Below, in pieces: positions 13,030 to 26,180 of a stretch of 64,000 nucleotides of DNA. The stretch is from Dolomedes plantarius. Its lineage: Eukaryota > Arthropoda > Arachnida > Araneae > Dolomedidae. Both the position numbers and the translations under genes were made by a program. The stretch is taken from assembly GCA_907164885.2 (NCBI GenBank), contig OU015490.1, positions 96,884,104 through 96,948,103 of the forward strand. The letters are read 5' to 3'. The first letter of the stretch is position 1, and every line of letters begins with the position of its first letter. The notes beneath the pieces are model-generated. The model ran no database searches, had not been told where the DNA came from, and saw only the letters and a list, made by a program, of their open reading frames with translations.

Positions 13030-13660
13030 AAACCGGGTGGGCAAAAAGTCCGTAAAAACTTTAAAAATTCATAGTAACTGGAAAAATAATTAAAATAAAA
13101 AAACGTTTACAGGGTAAACGTTTTTTCCTGTCTTAAAAAAAGGGTAAACGTTTTTTTTCTGTCTTAAAAAAACGTTTGCAGGATTAGTATCGCTAGATCA
13201 CGGGATTTTTTTTAAGACAGGAAAAAAAATAACTCAAAATACAGCCTGCAGGTGGTGCTGACGTTCACAAGTCAACGGGTGTATCATCCTGGATGTATTT
13301 ATCTGGTCCTTTGTTGGAACTGAAATATGCGATCCGCCGAGAGGTGTCATGTATATATTCGGATCTGTTGCACTGTGCCGTTGCTGGATTTGTGACTCGT
13401 CTGCAATGTTATTATCCCCTGTATTGGGGATCATGTGGAAGACCTACTGCTGTAATAAGCGATTTAGATACATTCTTTTCTTTATTTTCTTATCTTTTTT
13501 GACTTGTGTACGTCAGCGCCACCTGTAGGCTGTTTTTGAGTAATTTTTTTCCTGTCTTAAAAAAAAAAAACCCGTGACCTAGCGATGCTAATCCTGCAAA
13601 CGTTTTTTTTTTTATTTTGGCTATTTTTTCGGTTTTTATGAAGTTATAAGTCCGTAAACA
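13030..13660. mobile_element. Foldback (long inverted repeat) non-autonomous DNA element
   Basis: The left arm (about 13030-13285) and right arm (about 13500-13655) are inverse copies. Shared landmarks are AAAGTCCGTAAA near the ends, CGTTTGCAGGATTAG, GATCACGGG, TTAAGACAGGAAAAAAA and CAGGTGGTGCTGACG. The left arm is longer because the unit GGGTAAACGTTTTTT...CTGTCTTAAAAAAA is duplicated in tandem (about 13095-13165). The central 200 bp shows no domain. Target duplication and family are not determined; the ends resemble mariner-type termini only loosely. Confidence 0.7.
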
Positions 13661-14171
13661 TCACTTTTACAACTGGACACACACAATAGCAACGCCAACC
13701 GGTCCCTGCCGGAGCGCATTCAGAAGGCAGATTTTACATCGTTATATCGGACAGTAGTGGAGCAGCGCGAAAACAGCACAAGGTTAATAAGCGAGGCGAG
13801 GAAGCAGAGCTAGGACGACACCAGGACAAGACATCGACTGGCAGTAAAGTGTACTTCGAAATCTTTTGCAGAAGGTTATAAAGTGTAGAGGTACTGACCG
13901 CGGGGAAATATTTTTATTGGCTAGAATTGGGCATCTGACTTGATTACACAAGGGTCGCATGATATTCCTAAAAGCGCACCATGGCGAAAACAACACGTGG
14001 TGCTGATTCATGTTTACAAATATATTTAACGCACGTGCACTAAGGGGTAATTCGGATGGTTAGTTTTTTATTTCCTAGGTCGCAATTAGAAGAAAGGGAC
14101 TGTACTTTATTGAAAGGAAACAAGGATAGTTTTAAATACGCATTTGATATATAATAGTGGACTGTTATTAT
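13661..14171. other. No recognisable gene
   Basis: Slightly less AT-rich at 13680-13830, with a minus-strand open frame of 75 codons (13784-14011) that shows no motif. Nothing identified. Confidence 0.5.
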
Positions 14172-14512
<341 letters not shown>

Positions 14513-16444
14513 TTTCGATTTTGAGATGTTCTTTCTTGGATTTTTATTTTTGCATGATTTTCTTTGACCTCTTCATTTTCTTTTTTACGGGTAAGCATGT
14601 CTAATAATTTCCAATACACGCAGCAGACCACTAAAAATTCAGTGCGCATAACCGATGTGTTTACACAGCAGTGGATGTATTCATAGTGGTACAGCTCCTT
14701 CGCTGATGATCAATTAATTACAGATAAGAGAATTATTTTGCTCTAAATAACGTAACTGAAAATAATGTATTAACAACGCATCAATTGTACATGCTATGGG
14801 GATTAAACGTCTTAAGGGGTTAAGTATTCTTAATAATAATTATATCTTGATAAGACATTTTTTGGCAATGCGTTTCGGTAATAATATAGAGTATAGAGCC
14901 TGAACAATGAGTAAATATTAAATGTATAAAAGGTGAATGGCTTTTATTTATTTTACAAATGCAGGTCATTTGGCCACCAGGGTATAGTTGATCACTTCAA
15001 GACAAGGGACTGAAAATTCAAAAGGGCATGGCAAATGTTGTAATGCAGTCATAGATTGCTCGAATGGCACAAAACGCAGATGAATCAGACAGACCAATCC
15101 TGAAAAGACGTTTTCGGAAACAGTCGTGGCCGGCACCAGATTTAGAAGAAGCTGTAGCAGATTTAGAAGAGGGTGCACCACGAGATGGCCGCTACACTAC
15201 ACCCTTCATAAAAGTTGAATCAAATGTATTAAACATTTTAATTTCTAGAAACATACTTTTAGGACAAAATACCCTAAAATAAAAATGATGCACTATGTTG
15301 TGATGATACCCATAAAAATTTTTAAAGTATATTACTAAAGAAGAAAAAAAATTTATCGGTCTGCTTTAATATTATGAAGTGTTGAAAATAAAAAATGAAA
15401 TATGTTTCCTTAGTTGGAATGGAAATATGTTTCCTTAAAATATATAATAAAAAATTAAATCATGAAATAGTAAAGTATAACTCAAGGAAATAAAGCTAAG
15501 AGGTTTGATTAAAAAAAAAAATATTTGCTTCCCAATCAGGTATGTTAATATTTTTGCTGAAATTACGTATATAACAAGATAATATTGCTTAGAGGTAAAA
15601 AGCATTACTAATTTGTTACATAAAGAGTAGATAGGATATCCAAAGAACATTGTCCTGCAATAGAAAATGAAGGGAAACCTAAAAAATAAATAGTTGTACG
15701 TAAAGTTTCAATATAGGGGTAAAACACAAAAATTCCCATTGCTTGCAAAATAACTGATAAAATAAAACAAGGCAGAAAAATTTCCGGATTTATGATTAAA
15801 AATGAAAAACGATTTTTCTCCGAATAATTCTTTTACAGGCTTATGCTATAAAACATCAAGGTTTAATCATCTCCTGATGTCATCTTAATAATAGCTTCAC
15901 ATACTTGGAAATGAAGTACGGGTATTTTGATGCATCACTAGGACATTTAATTAATTTCACTGTCACAAAATAATTAATCAACTTAACAATGAACCACGTT
16001 CGAGTCAACTCAAGCAGAAAAATTTGGTGAGATATTACAAAATGAATGGTGGTGGTTTGATTACCCTCAGATCTATTGAAGAAGGAAAATATGTTCTAAG
16101 AGAAAGTTTTCTCGTGAATTTCAGCATTTTGAAGCAATTTCTATTCATAATTTGAAGCAAATTTATGCCTTTTGGTTGAATGTCTTTCTTCTGTGATGTA
16201 TTAATTACTGGTATGTTCTCCTGAGTATATTACTGATGTATTAATTACTGGTATGAACTCCTTTGCATCTACGCTCCTTTCTGCTGTGCCCTTATACCTC
16301 CTTAGCTGTACCCTAAATCTCAGACCTTTTCCCATTACTTACAGAAAATGCGTAATAATTTACTGTTTTAAATCTTAAGGGGACCGTGCACCTTTTTATT
16401 TGAGTAAACAATTTTATTGTAATATTGATTGTGTTATCGTAATG

Positions 16445-16446
<2 letters not shown>
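14513..16446. other. No firmly recognisable gene
   Basis: AT-rich. A 72-codon plus-strand frame at 15064-15282 (reading acidic DLEEAVADLEEGAPR in the middle) is more GC-rich than its surroundings, but I recognise no family and see no splice context. ATTACTGGTATG repeats at about 16203 and 16244 in a short direct repeat. Confidence 0.5.

Positions 16447-16514
<68 letters not shown>
16447..16514. repeat. (TA)n(TG)n microsatellite
   Basis: About 20 TA units then about 14 TG units. Confidence 0.97.
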
Positions 16515-16516
<2 letters not shown>

Positions 16517-17835
16517 TTTTCTTTCTTTAGGATAATAGTACCAAAATAGTTTTTTTGTCAAGTAAAAAAATCATTTATGATGCTTCTAAGAAGTAAGTAA
16601 TAAAGGTAAGTGTAGTAATAAACTTTAAATCTGTTTTACTCAAAACAGACTTTTCAAGGTTTTTAGATATTTAAATGCTCTATGCGACTTAAATTTTGTT
16701 CAAAATTCATAAAATTGATAAGGAAAAATCCTGATACTGTTTACAAAGATATTGGGTATGCATTTTACAATCCGACTTCATTAAGGCAATTAAATTTCAT
16801 TTAAAACTCATAAAAGGCAAAATTTTCATGAAAATCGGGATGGAATACAGAAAAACACTCTCGAAAATTAAGTATTCAAGGGATTAAATAATTGATACGC
16901 AGATTTGTTTGTCATACAGTTTTAAGTGATTAATATGTAAAATAGAGGAAATATCTGGAAAATTAAGTCACAAGAAGCATTTTAAAATTTTGTTTATAAA
17001 ATTTAAAATGAAAAAAAGCTTAAAATTATAATAAGATCGGAAATTTCTTTTAAGGTATTCTATATACTTATGGCGAAATGTATATATGTACAAAGTTTCA
17101 TATCTCTATGTTAAAAAGTTAAAAAAAATAAATTTTAACGCCCACTGATTTCTTAAGAGATAAACTATGCACATAATTATACAGGAACGGTTACTCTTGT
17201 TTAAAAATGCTGTGAAAAATACTTAGATTAGTAAAAACAATGGCTCTAAAAAGAAATTGAACATATAACATTGCTGAGTATGTAAAGTACACTGATGTAA
17301 AATAAAAACTATATAACTTGGGAAATAGAATAGAGTAAATTGTTACTGATTAAAAGCTTCACGAAACTCCGTGTTTATGCTAATTTGAAACTACCGGAGG
17401 TTGGTACCTAGGTATTTTAAAACGCTTTGAACACGCAGACTAGAAGAACATGGGTAAAAAATGTATGAAAGTACTGCTTTCCACGTATGTATTTATATTC
17501 TTCGTAAGTTTATGAGTTAGCATGTACATAAATTTTGTCAAAAATGTCCTAAGTTAAACGATTTTAAGTTTTAACGAGTAATTGTAAAAAGCGTACATAT
17601 AATCCCTCTCGAGCTTGTCCAGAGAATAAAATATTCAGCAAAATGGTCTCAAAGATATGGAGGACTTAACTTAGAATAGGAAATGTCTAGCCTTGGCATG
17701 ATCTAGATGGATTACTTTTGCTTCCAAAAACAGGTACCTCCTGAACAATCTGTCCTACCCCAGTCAGGCAACTGAAATTTGACCGTGAAACAGCTACTTG
17801 GACGGAAACAAATCTTGCTATGGTTTAATGGATAC
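16515..17835. other. AT-rich, nothing recognised
   Basis: No open frame or element ends seen. Confidence 0.55.
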
Positions 17836-17839
17836 TTAA

Positions 17840-18244
17840 GGCTTCTTTGTACTAAACCTGTTGGATTTTCTCAAGTAAATGTTTACCTATGGAGAAAATA
17901 TGTTTACTATTGACAACTACATAAATGCTGATAATCCAATAAAAATGGCATTTTCAGATAGCCTGAAATTTTCTGCACCTTGCAACAGGATTCATTTTAT
18001 AAATTTCATTCCCCAAATGAAATTATGTGCGTTTAAATCCCACTAGACCCGATTTTCCCCCCGATTAATTTAAATTTTTAAATATTATTTGCATTTTTAT
18101 TAAACGGAAAATGTCCAAAGGTGTAAAATTTCTTCCTCTATTACGGAGTACAAAAAAAAAAATCAATCCAAGTCGGCAATCCTTGGACACATTTTAGGTA
18201 AATACTGAGGTGAGCGAATTCAATAGGGTTAGTACACATCAGCC
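17840..18244. mobile_element. TTAA-flanked MITE, full-length copy
   Basis: 405 bp between TTAA at 17836-17839 and TTAA at 18245-18248. The ends are long inverse repeats: left GGCTTCTTTGTACTAAACC, right GGTTAGTACACATCAGCC. The subterminal part also matches the other copies (CCTATGGAGAAAATATG against its inverse near 18185). No coding capacity. TTAA duplication points to a piggyBac-type transposase as the mover, which is inference. Confidence 0.85.
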
Positions 18245-18260
18245 TTAACAATTGTGGCCT

Positions 18261-18354
18261 GTATGCGAGAGGATTGGTTTGGTTTGGTTGTTTGGGGTTT
18301 CATGGCCCAAGGTCAAAAGAGAACATTCCGCGCGAAACGCAGTATGCGAGAGGA
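18261..18354 (-). mobile_element. 68-bp retroposed fragment with 13-bp target-site duplication
   Basis: GTATGCGAGAGGA stands at 18261-18273 and again at 18342-18354. The 68 bp between them read, on the minus strand, from TGCGTTTCGCG to a tail of (CCAAA)n units. A simple-repeat tail plus a perfect 13-bp duplication is the signature of a 5'-truncated retroposon. The source family is not identified. Confidence 0.7.
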
Positions 18355-20217
18355 ATAATGCAATGATTCCTTCTTACTCCATCTATCTGGGAGAAGGGAG
18401 GTGCTTAAAAGGGTTTCGGCTATGTCTTTTATGGATCCCTAATAAGTGGGTTCTAAAAAGATAGGACAGTACCTGATACAGGACAGTACCTGATATACGC
18501 AACTTTCCAACGAATGGCCATGTGGATTCCAATTTAAACAGCTGTGCCCATTTAAAATAAATTGCAGCACTGCCCTGCATTTCAACTACAGAAAATCTAC
18601 AACCGACCGAGGGCACTTAGATTATTTATCCATGGCACATGCTTTTCATGGAAACATTAGGCCTGAATTCTCTCATGATGGACGATTATCCGCGACATAA
18701 ACGAAACTATCTCGTGAGTGAATACCTTATAGATAGAGATATCGCGCGATCGAATTCGCTGAGTTTATATCTGGATTTCGATGCTTGTAAACATATGTGA
18801 CACGTCTTTGTAAAGCCGAGTTTCAGCACGCGATCCTTATAACATTTCAACCTCCTAGATGTACGTATAGATGTTGAGTCCACATGTGTTAGCTTTAACC
18901 TAACTATTTCCATACACAGACGTTGATTGAATATGGCTTTAACTTGACCTTCATATATTCTGTATCACAGTATGTGTTCTGTATAAATTCAGCACACCCC
19001 CAGTTACTTCAGTTTTGCAGACTTATGGTCAAGAATTCACTATGGAATCTTCAGCATGGTTTAAATAACGACGGATATAAGAAAATCTAAAAATAAGATT
19101 ATGTCAATGGTTACTGGTGACAGTCTGTTTACTGTCAATTCAGCTGACAGCGGTAATAACTAAGCTCTTTCAAGTACTCCTAGAGCAAATTTTAAACAGC
19201 TTAAAGAGGACAACATTGCATCAGAAGCACACTGTAGTAGTGGAGTTTACGTAGAAAACAAATATACCTCTAGAGAACATAACAAGTTAATGCTTTTTGC
19301 TCGTTACTAGTTCCAGTGCATGTCCGAACCTGAAAGTTCCAAAAGAAAATTTTCTCCACAGTTTGGTTTGTAATTGTTACTTTTCTAGAAAGACTTTAGC
19401 CTTCATGGAATTAACCATATTTATAGTGTAGAATTTAGAAATCTTGAAAATGACAAAGATATACGTAAACTACTCTTGTTGGAGGGAGAAATATTTCTCA
19501 TTGATAATGGCGGCCTAAGCACTAGCCTATCCTAGTCATTCCCTTGCGGCCAAACAGTTCCAAAATTTGACACTCTCTATGCTTATTCTGGGTAGTGACA
19601 AAGTCTAGTAAATGCAAGCCAGAAAGAAATTTTTCCAATGTCTTCCTTGATTTGGCGGGTATAAATAATTTATATTGAAGATGACTAAAATGCATGATAC
19701 ATAAATAGTATCGCAAGAGTGGTAACAACGCTGGATATAATAATTTTTAAAGTACTCTGACAGCATATATTTAGGATTCACTCCCGGTAGTATTTTCTTT
19801 GTATAGCATACTGCCATCTTAGTTAAAATATCATATGGGAAAAAATTTTTATTTTCATTTTTTTTAAATGTTTTACTTCAATATAAATTTCACCTTTTTT
19901 CCCTAAATTAGAATGTACTATCTGCTTTCGGACTCTCTAAACACAATTAAAGATATTTATTCTAAATGTGTTTCAACCTGCCTTTTAACCGTGTCGCATT
20001 TTTCTCAAAAACTAAAATTGTTAGTTATGACGCATTAACTTAGTAGGGCAATATTGCTAACAGCACAGTGTGCTTGTAAATTAATATTTTATTCACCTTT
20101 TTTGAGTATTCTTGTGTAACGAGAGATATCTAATTATTATTAAGCCTAGAGTTCGCAGGCTTTCAGTTTATTTACTTACGTCGACATTAGGAATCGACTT
20201 TGGTACATGAAAATATA
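18355..20217. other. No recognisable gene
   Basis: Several minus-strand frames of about 70 codons (18383-18616, 18707-18913, 19522-19817) show no motif. Nothing identified. Confidence 0.5.
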
Positions 20218-20564
20218 GTAATTTCGGTAGCCTAGTGGTAGATCGTCGGATTTCAATGCTAAGGGTGCTTGGATCAGATCCCGACAAGAATCATGAAGTA
20301 CCGTGTCCAGGTATAAACACTTTAAATCCATACACCGGAATGTATCTCTATTAGGTCAGATGGGGTGGGAGAGGGTACGACCCCCCAGATGGCACCCCTG
20401 GGGGTGCTTGTTTAAAACTGAGGGGGCACGTGGTTAACTCGGACCCCGACCCTTGTGGTGCCATTATAAACCGGAGCTGCACTGCTCTGCCCGCTAGCCT
20501 ATATAGACCTGGTCTGGAATTACATCCGGCCAGGAGGAATTAGAAACAGCAACAACAACAACAA
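20218..20564 (+). mobile_element. Full-length tRNA-derived SINE
   Basis: The head carries RNA polymerase III promoter boxes: A box TAGCCTAGTGG at 20228-20238 and B box GGATCAGATCC at 20271-20281, spaced as in a tRNA gene. A unique body follows (GGTGGGAGAGGGTACGAC, CCCAGATGGCACCCCTGGGG, GACCCCGACCCTTGTGG), then the tail CCGGCCAGGAGGAATTAGAAAC and (AAC)n. Partial relatives are at 10000-10345 and 31847-32031. The tail block then recurs four times downstream in a tandem array, so this copy is the apparent founder. Confidence 0.88.
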
Positions 20565-21470
20565 TACATCAAAATATAAAAAGATAATTGATGTTTCTAC
20601 CCACACTAAACAATTGGACCATGAGTTAATGTATGTCAGTTTAGATCGTTTTCTAAAGCCAAATTATTTTACAATTTTTAACTGATAAAACATATGGACC
20701 TGGTCTGAAATTACTTCCGGCCAGGGGGCATTAGAAACAGCAACAACAACAACAACAACACTTCATAATATTAAAAAGATAATTGATGTTACTACCCACA
20801 CTAGACAATTGAACCACGAGTTTATGGATGTCAGTTTAGATCGCTTTCTAAAACCAAATTATTTAACAATTTTTAACTGATAAGACATATGCCCCTAGTC
20901 TGGAATTACTTCCGGCCAGGGGGCATTAGAAACAACAACAACAACACATCATTATATAAAAATATAATTAATGTTTCTACCCACACTAAACAATTGAACC
21001 ATGAGTTTATGGATGTCAAATGAGATCGTTTTCTAAAACCAAATTATTTTACAATTTTTAACTGATAAAACATATGGACTTGGTCTGGAATTACTTTCGG
21101 CCGGGGGCATTAGAAACAACAACAACACATCATAATATAAAAAGATATTTGATGTTTCTACCCACACTAAACAACTGAACCCTGCGTTTATTGTCTTCAG
21201 TTTAGATCATTTTCTAAAGCTAAATTATTTTAAAAATTTTAACTGATAAAATATATGGACCTGGTATGAAATTAATTCCGTCCAGGGGACATTAGAAACC
21301 CCAACCACAACCACAACAACAACAACGACATCGTAATATTAAAAGATAATTGATGTTTATAACCAGACTAAAAACTAAACCAGGAGTTTATGGATGTCAG
21401 TTAGATCCTTTTCTTAAACCAAATTATTTTACATTTTTTAACTGATAAAACAAATTCAAATAAGATTTTT
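20565..21470. repeat. Tandem array (five units) built from SINE tail plus flanking DNA
   Basis: Units begin near 20565, 20761, 20946, 21125 and 21326. Each unit runs: TCATAATATAAAAAGATAAT, TGATGTTTCTACCCACACTA, CAATTGAACCATGAGTTTATG, a stretch ending TTTTTAACTGATAAAACATATG, then the SINE tail (GACCTGGTCTGGAATTACTT / CCGGCCAGGGGGCATTAGAAAC) and (AAC)n. Unit length is roughly 180-200 bp, varying mainly in the (AAC)n length. The fifth unit stops before the SINE tail. The first non-SINE half-unit lies directly 3' of the full SINE, which suggests the array grew by duplicating tail plus target DNA. Confidence 0.9.
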
Positions 21471-23514
21471 TGCCTTGTATAGAAAAGCACATTGTATAAT
21501 AAATAATGAAATGGAAAGTTGTTGAAAATTTATCAGTCTGGTTTCTTTTATAAATTCAATGCATTCAAAATCTTCATCGTAAACAGAGATATCAGAAGTA
21601 TACCTGAGAATTAATTAACTGTCAATAACACAAAGAAAAGGTTTTAATTTATAAAATATAACTACCAAAAATTATGTTAACATTTCATTGTGGTGCCACA
21701 TACACATGCAAACTTGACATAAAATTTCTTCCTATCTTAAAAACAAAAAACAAATTTCATAGTGCAATATTTGAAAAATTGATTAATTTATTTTGATAAT
21801 ACGTATGCATTTATGTCATGTAGCTAGTTTTAAATAGTGTTCACAATAAAGAATAATTAGCATAAACAAAATTAATTGATTTTAGACATTTCTCATATAA
21901 CAGTGAGTCACGTGTATTCTGTCATTAAAAATTAATTACGGCCAGTGAATCTTTTACTATGTGCAACGCTGTCTTCAGTGCCCTTACACAGTATGCTAAT
22001 TAATTTACTGAAAATAAATTACATATAAACCATTTAAATAAATTTAATTAGGATGTAAACTTTGGTAAACAACTCAATTTGTAAGATTTGATGCTTAAAT
22101 TTCTAGAGTTCATATATTTTCTATGATACTTAAAGTATAATTTTTAAGACCAAATAGTGAAACAATTCCCTTAAGAGATGTAATGAACTCATTTAATTAG
22201 TTTGAGTTTGTTTAGAAAAGGGATGTTTGGTGTATACTTCATTGTGATTTATTCTACAAACTATAACTGGTTCTCTCTATTTTATTGCTCTAAATCCTTA
22301 GACATAATTTATGATTCCCAGATAGAAATTGTAACAAATTAGAAAATTATAATCTGGTTCCCTTAAAACGTTTATATGACGTATAAACTAATTATGCTCT
22401 ATCAAGTGACAAATCCCTGTCACAAGGAACTAAATCTTTTCAAGACTTCATCTACGGCATGTTTAACCTTGATACGTCTCTCGAGTAGAACAGACAACCT
22501 TTCTGAATAGAAACACGTAATCTTCCTCACACGACATATTTAAATGATATTTAATTAAATATGACGCGACCAAAGAGAATATCACGTGATGTGTGAACAG
22601 GATGTAAGACGTTTCTTGCTTTACAGCTATTTAAGAGAGAGGGGTGTGTGATTTGTTCTGAAAAGTAACGACATAGAAGGCGTACTTTGTGATTATAATA
22701 AGGTTGTTATACATATAACGATGCAACGTTGTAACGATGTAAGCTCTTTTTATAGATATAATACAAATCTTCCACGCATTAAACTGAATTTTATGGTGTC
22801 TTGGATATGCCTAAACCATAATTAAAAAAAAATTTATTTAAACGCTCTTAATATTATGACATTCATGCTCAGAAGCTCGATGTATAAATTATTCTTAATT
22901 ATCCCTGCAGTGGTCACGTATATAAAAATTTCAGGCATAGCCACGTGGCGTCTGATTACGCCACACTATCTTATTTAGGTTTTAGTTATTCTATTTGTTC
23001 AAATAATTTTTTATTAAAACAGTATAAAAAAAGCCATGATAGATGTAAATGGAAACCAATGAAATGTTTTTAAAAATGTAATTTTATATGTACTTTTTAC
23101 AGTAAGATAAATTAAAGCAAATGAGAAAAAATTAATTTCTATAAGCAATTTTTAGAAATGAAAACCAGTGAAGTGGGAAAAATATAAGCAATTTTTACAA
23201 TAGGATAAATAAAAAAAAAGATTTTTTTTAAAAATGTATTTCTATTAGCGATTTATTTACAAATCTGATGAAAGGGCAATCAGGTGTTTTGGTGTATATC
23301 TGTTCACTATAAAAGAAAGATAGCAACTGCGGAAGTTTTGTTTGTTAGTTATGACTTATACATAAACACTTAGAAGGTACTGAAATATCTACTGGGCATA
23401 CTAAGCAATCCATTAATACGCAAAATGTAAACAAAGTGCTATTGGTTTCTGTGAGACTTCGCGCGACCACTGAAAAGTTAAACAGCAGAAAGTAAATATA
23501 TAGAACATCCTTGA
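21471..23514. other. Very AT-rich, nothing recognised
   Basis: No open frame above background. A slightly richer island at 22440-22720 has no motif I recognise. Confidence 0.5.
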
Positions 23515-23563
23515 ATTATCATTTAAAGAACTGAATGAATGATTCAGTTCTTTAAATGATAAT
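23515..23563. repeat. Perfect 22-bp inverted repeat (hairpin) with 5-base loop
   Basis: Left arm 23515-23536 and right arm 23542-23563 are exact reverse complements (core AAAGAACTGAAT / ATTCAGTTCTTT) around GAATG. It does not end in a T-run and lies in no gene, so a terminator reading is not supported. Confidence 0.95.
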
Positions 23564-23808
23564 GGATGTAATACTCAAACTGCTTATCTGTAATGCAACA
23601 TGGCAAATAAGGTGTTCACTAGAGTCACATTTCATGAATATGGTATCATTGAAATTAATATAAAGTAATTTTGATATATAATACGGATATGATCTAATTA
23701 TAGGTGTGTTTAGGTCCATAGTTTTGATAGGCTATCGTTTGGCGGTGTTGGTGGTTTTCATATATTATAAGTGAACGCCCTTTTTATATATTTTGTATAA
23801 TTAATACA

Positions 23809-23840
<32 letters not shown>

Positions 23841-24168
23841 ATGGTCAGCTTTGAAATGTAAGTAAAATTACGACAAACGCTTTACTAAAGAAAAAATAAG
23901 AGGAAAGTTTTCTAGTGTTTGAAAAATGGCAGTTCATTTATAAATGCTATAAAAATTATTCATTGATCTCAGACATGTTAATTTTTAAACTAATCAAAAG
24001 TAGTTTGTTAAGGTAATTCAAAGCAAATAGCATGAGAAAAAAATTCATTAACTCTAATAAGCCTACTTTATTAAAACATTTATAAAGTATAAACTAAAGT
24101 GTAAACTAAAATATAAACTAAAGACTTTGAAGTTTTATAGGCAAAGGAACTTTTATACAATACTTCAT
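23564..24168. other. AT-rich with a short (CT)n(TA)n run
   Basis: (CT)n then (TA)n at about 23810-23840; otherwise nothing identified. Confidence 0.55.
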
Positions 24169-26180
24169 TTTATTTTTTTTCCTACGTCGGGGCAGCGACC
24201 ACATAGGCCATAAGCCCTCTGGCATCTTAATGAAAACTAGCCTTGTTATGAAAGTTATCAGGAGAACAGTTTAGAAAAGAAAGCGTAGGACATCTTGTTA
24301 AATGAGCAAAATCCATACGAGCGCCTTAAGAACACAGGATACAGTCAGAGTTATTTTCCACGCCAATACTGCAGAGGTGATACTGTAAAAAGTCATGGCC
24401 AGTTAAAAGTGTAAAATTAGCAGTAAAGTCCGATAGAGAAAGGTTCGTGCGAAGTGGAGAACACAGCAATGAACTCCAGGCCTTACCCACCACAGCTTCA
24501 GCATAGTTATTTCGAAGGGACCTTTGTAATTTATATTTTATTACATCAAAAATTTGCTGGTAGGACAGAGTAAAGTGTGGCCGCCGCAAGTTACATCCGT
24601 TTCTTGCAAGGATGTCGGCTTTTTCGTTTCCTGGAATTTCGCAGTGACGAGGAATTCATTGAAGGACAATTTTCCAGCCTATAGAAACTGCTTGATTAAA
24701 AACCTTCTTAGTTTCTTCCACGTGGTAGGAATCACTTGTTTTAAAAAAGTAATAGCTAAAATTGAAGGCTGGTTGTCTATAAAGAAAGCAACTTTCCCAA
24801 GTGGAGTACATAGACTTATTAAGTTTAGAATGGCTCGTTTTATGGCCTCGATTTCAGCATCGAAGTTTGGGGCATTAAAGCCTACAGGATAAAATTCCTC
24901 GAAGAATCTCTTACAGTAAATACCAGCCCCAGCTGAACTCTCCATTGCAGAACCATCAGTATAAATATGGAGCCATTCGAAACTTGGATATTTTGCATCG
25001 ATGATCTCCAAGGAATGGACCCTGAGATTCTCAGGGATAGCATCACATTTCTTTACAGAGGCACCAATAGTGAGGCAAAACGTAGGGACCTTTTGATCAT
25101 GAGGAGGACCATTACTAAAAGGCTAATAAGACCTGGAAGTCAAGTCATAATCCACCATGAGCTCCTCAGCTCTAGACAAAAAGGTCAAGTGAGTTTTCAA
25201 TCTTGAGTTAGGAGGGATATAAGTCTGTCAATGATGGAAGGCAAGCGCTTTGCATTTTGCAAAGAGCCCCAGAAGTTGACTTTCTCTTCTTAGCCTCAAA
25301 GGCTCAATACTAGTTTGAATCTCCATAGTACTGATAGGAGTAGAACCAGCTCCACCAGTTATAATTCTAAGAGCCTTATTTTGAACCAGATCACCTAGTT
25401 TAGAACAGGTGTTTAAGGCAATGGCAATGAGCTCACCTCCATAAATCTAAATCAGGTGTTACACAAGTTTTATTCGTAGTTAATAAAGTGTCAGCCGAGG
25501 AATCCCAGGTGATACCTGAAAGTCTCTTTAAAAATTTCAATCTGTTGATGCCTTTTCCGCCATCTCCTCCTCTTGTTTTCTCCATAAAAGTTTACTGTCT
25601 AAAATGAGCCCGAGATAGCGATAAGAGTCAACCCGGTCTAAATATTGATGGTCATAGTTCACTGTAATCTGATAGTTTTTGGTAGACAAGGTAGAAAGCT
25701 GGCAAACTGTCTTACCTGAATTGACCGTCATAAGATTTTCAATACACCAGTCCTCAAGAAGCCCTCATAGCGTCATTTATTCTGGTGTTTAAGGTAGGTA
25801 TATCCGCACCAGTAGTAAAAATAACAATACCATCTGCAAAAGCAAGGCGCCTAACTCCAGATATTTTTGTTAGCTTAATAATTAAACAATTCCTAAGATT
25901 AAACAACGTACAGCTTGGAACAGCCCGTTGTGGCTAACCATCACGGAGCTGGACAAATTTGGAAAAGGTTGTCTGATATTTTACTCGGGCCATTCTTTGG
26001 GAAAGAATAGACTTTAACCAATTTAACATTGCTTCCAATACCCATGACTATCAACTTTTCGATGAGTTTCCTCCATCATACTTTATCATAAGCATTTTTA
26101 AAATCCACGTAAACCGCCAGAGTGGAATGTTTTTCATGGAAACCCTCCTTGATGCTTTGGGACAGGAAGGACTTCATTTA
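24169..26180 (-). pseudogene. Jockey-like non-LTR retrotransposon (LINE), 5'-truncated and decayed
   Basis: Read on the minus strand from about 26165. Reverse-transcriptase motif A is VYVDFKNAYDKV near 26110. Motif C near 25835 reads FADGIVIF, where active enzymes have FADD. The region after RT reads YLGLILDSKLLW near 25620. An RNase H domain follows with YTDGS (about 24960), DAEIEAIKRA (about 24860) and IDNQPSILAI (about 24775). The C-terminal part at 24589-24326 has LTGHDFLQYHL and a CILC cysteine pair. Stops and frameshifts separate these blocks, and the Asp lost from motif C would kill the enzyme even without them. The 3' end is marked by an A-rich tail on the minus strand at about 24180-24169. 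The endonuclease domain is missing. Confidence 0.88.

Noticed and set aside
15064..15282. Small acidic protein
   Set aside because: 72 codons, no homologue recognised, no splice or polyadenylation context; left as part of a gap.
20221..20290. Possible tRNA gene
   Set aside because: The boxes belong to the SINE head; no cloverleaf with a paired acceptor stem can be drawn.
20565..21470. CRISPR-like array
   Set aside because: Units of 180-200 bp with (AAC)n and SINE tails, no short repeats with unique spacers, and the sequence is eukaryotic.
23515..23563. Rho-independent terminator
   Set aside because: The window is eukaryotic, the stem is AT-rich and no T-run follows.
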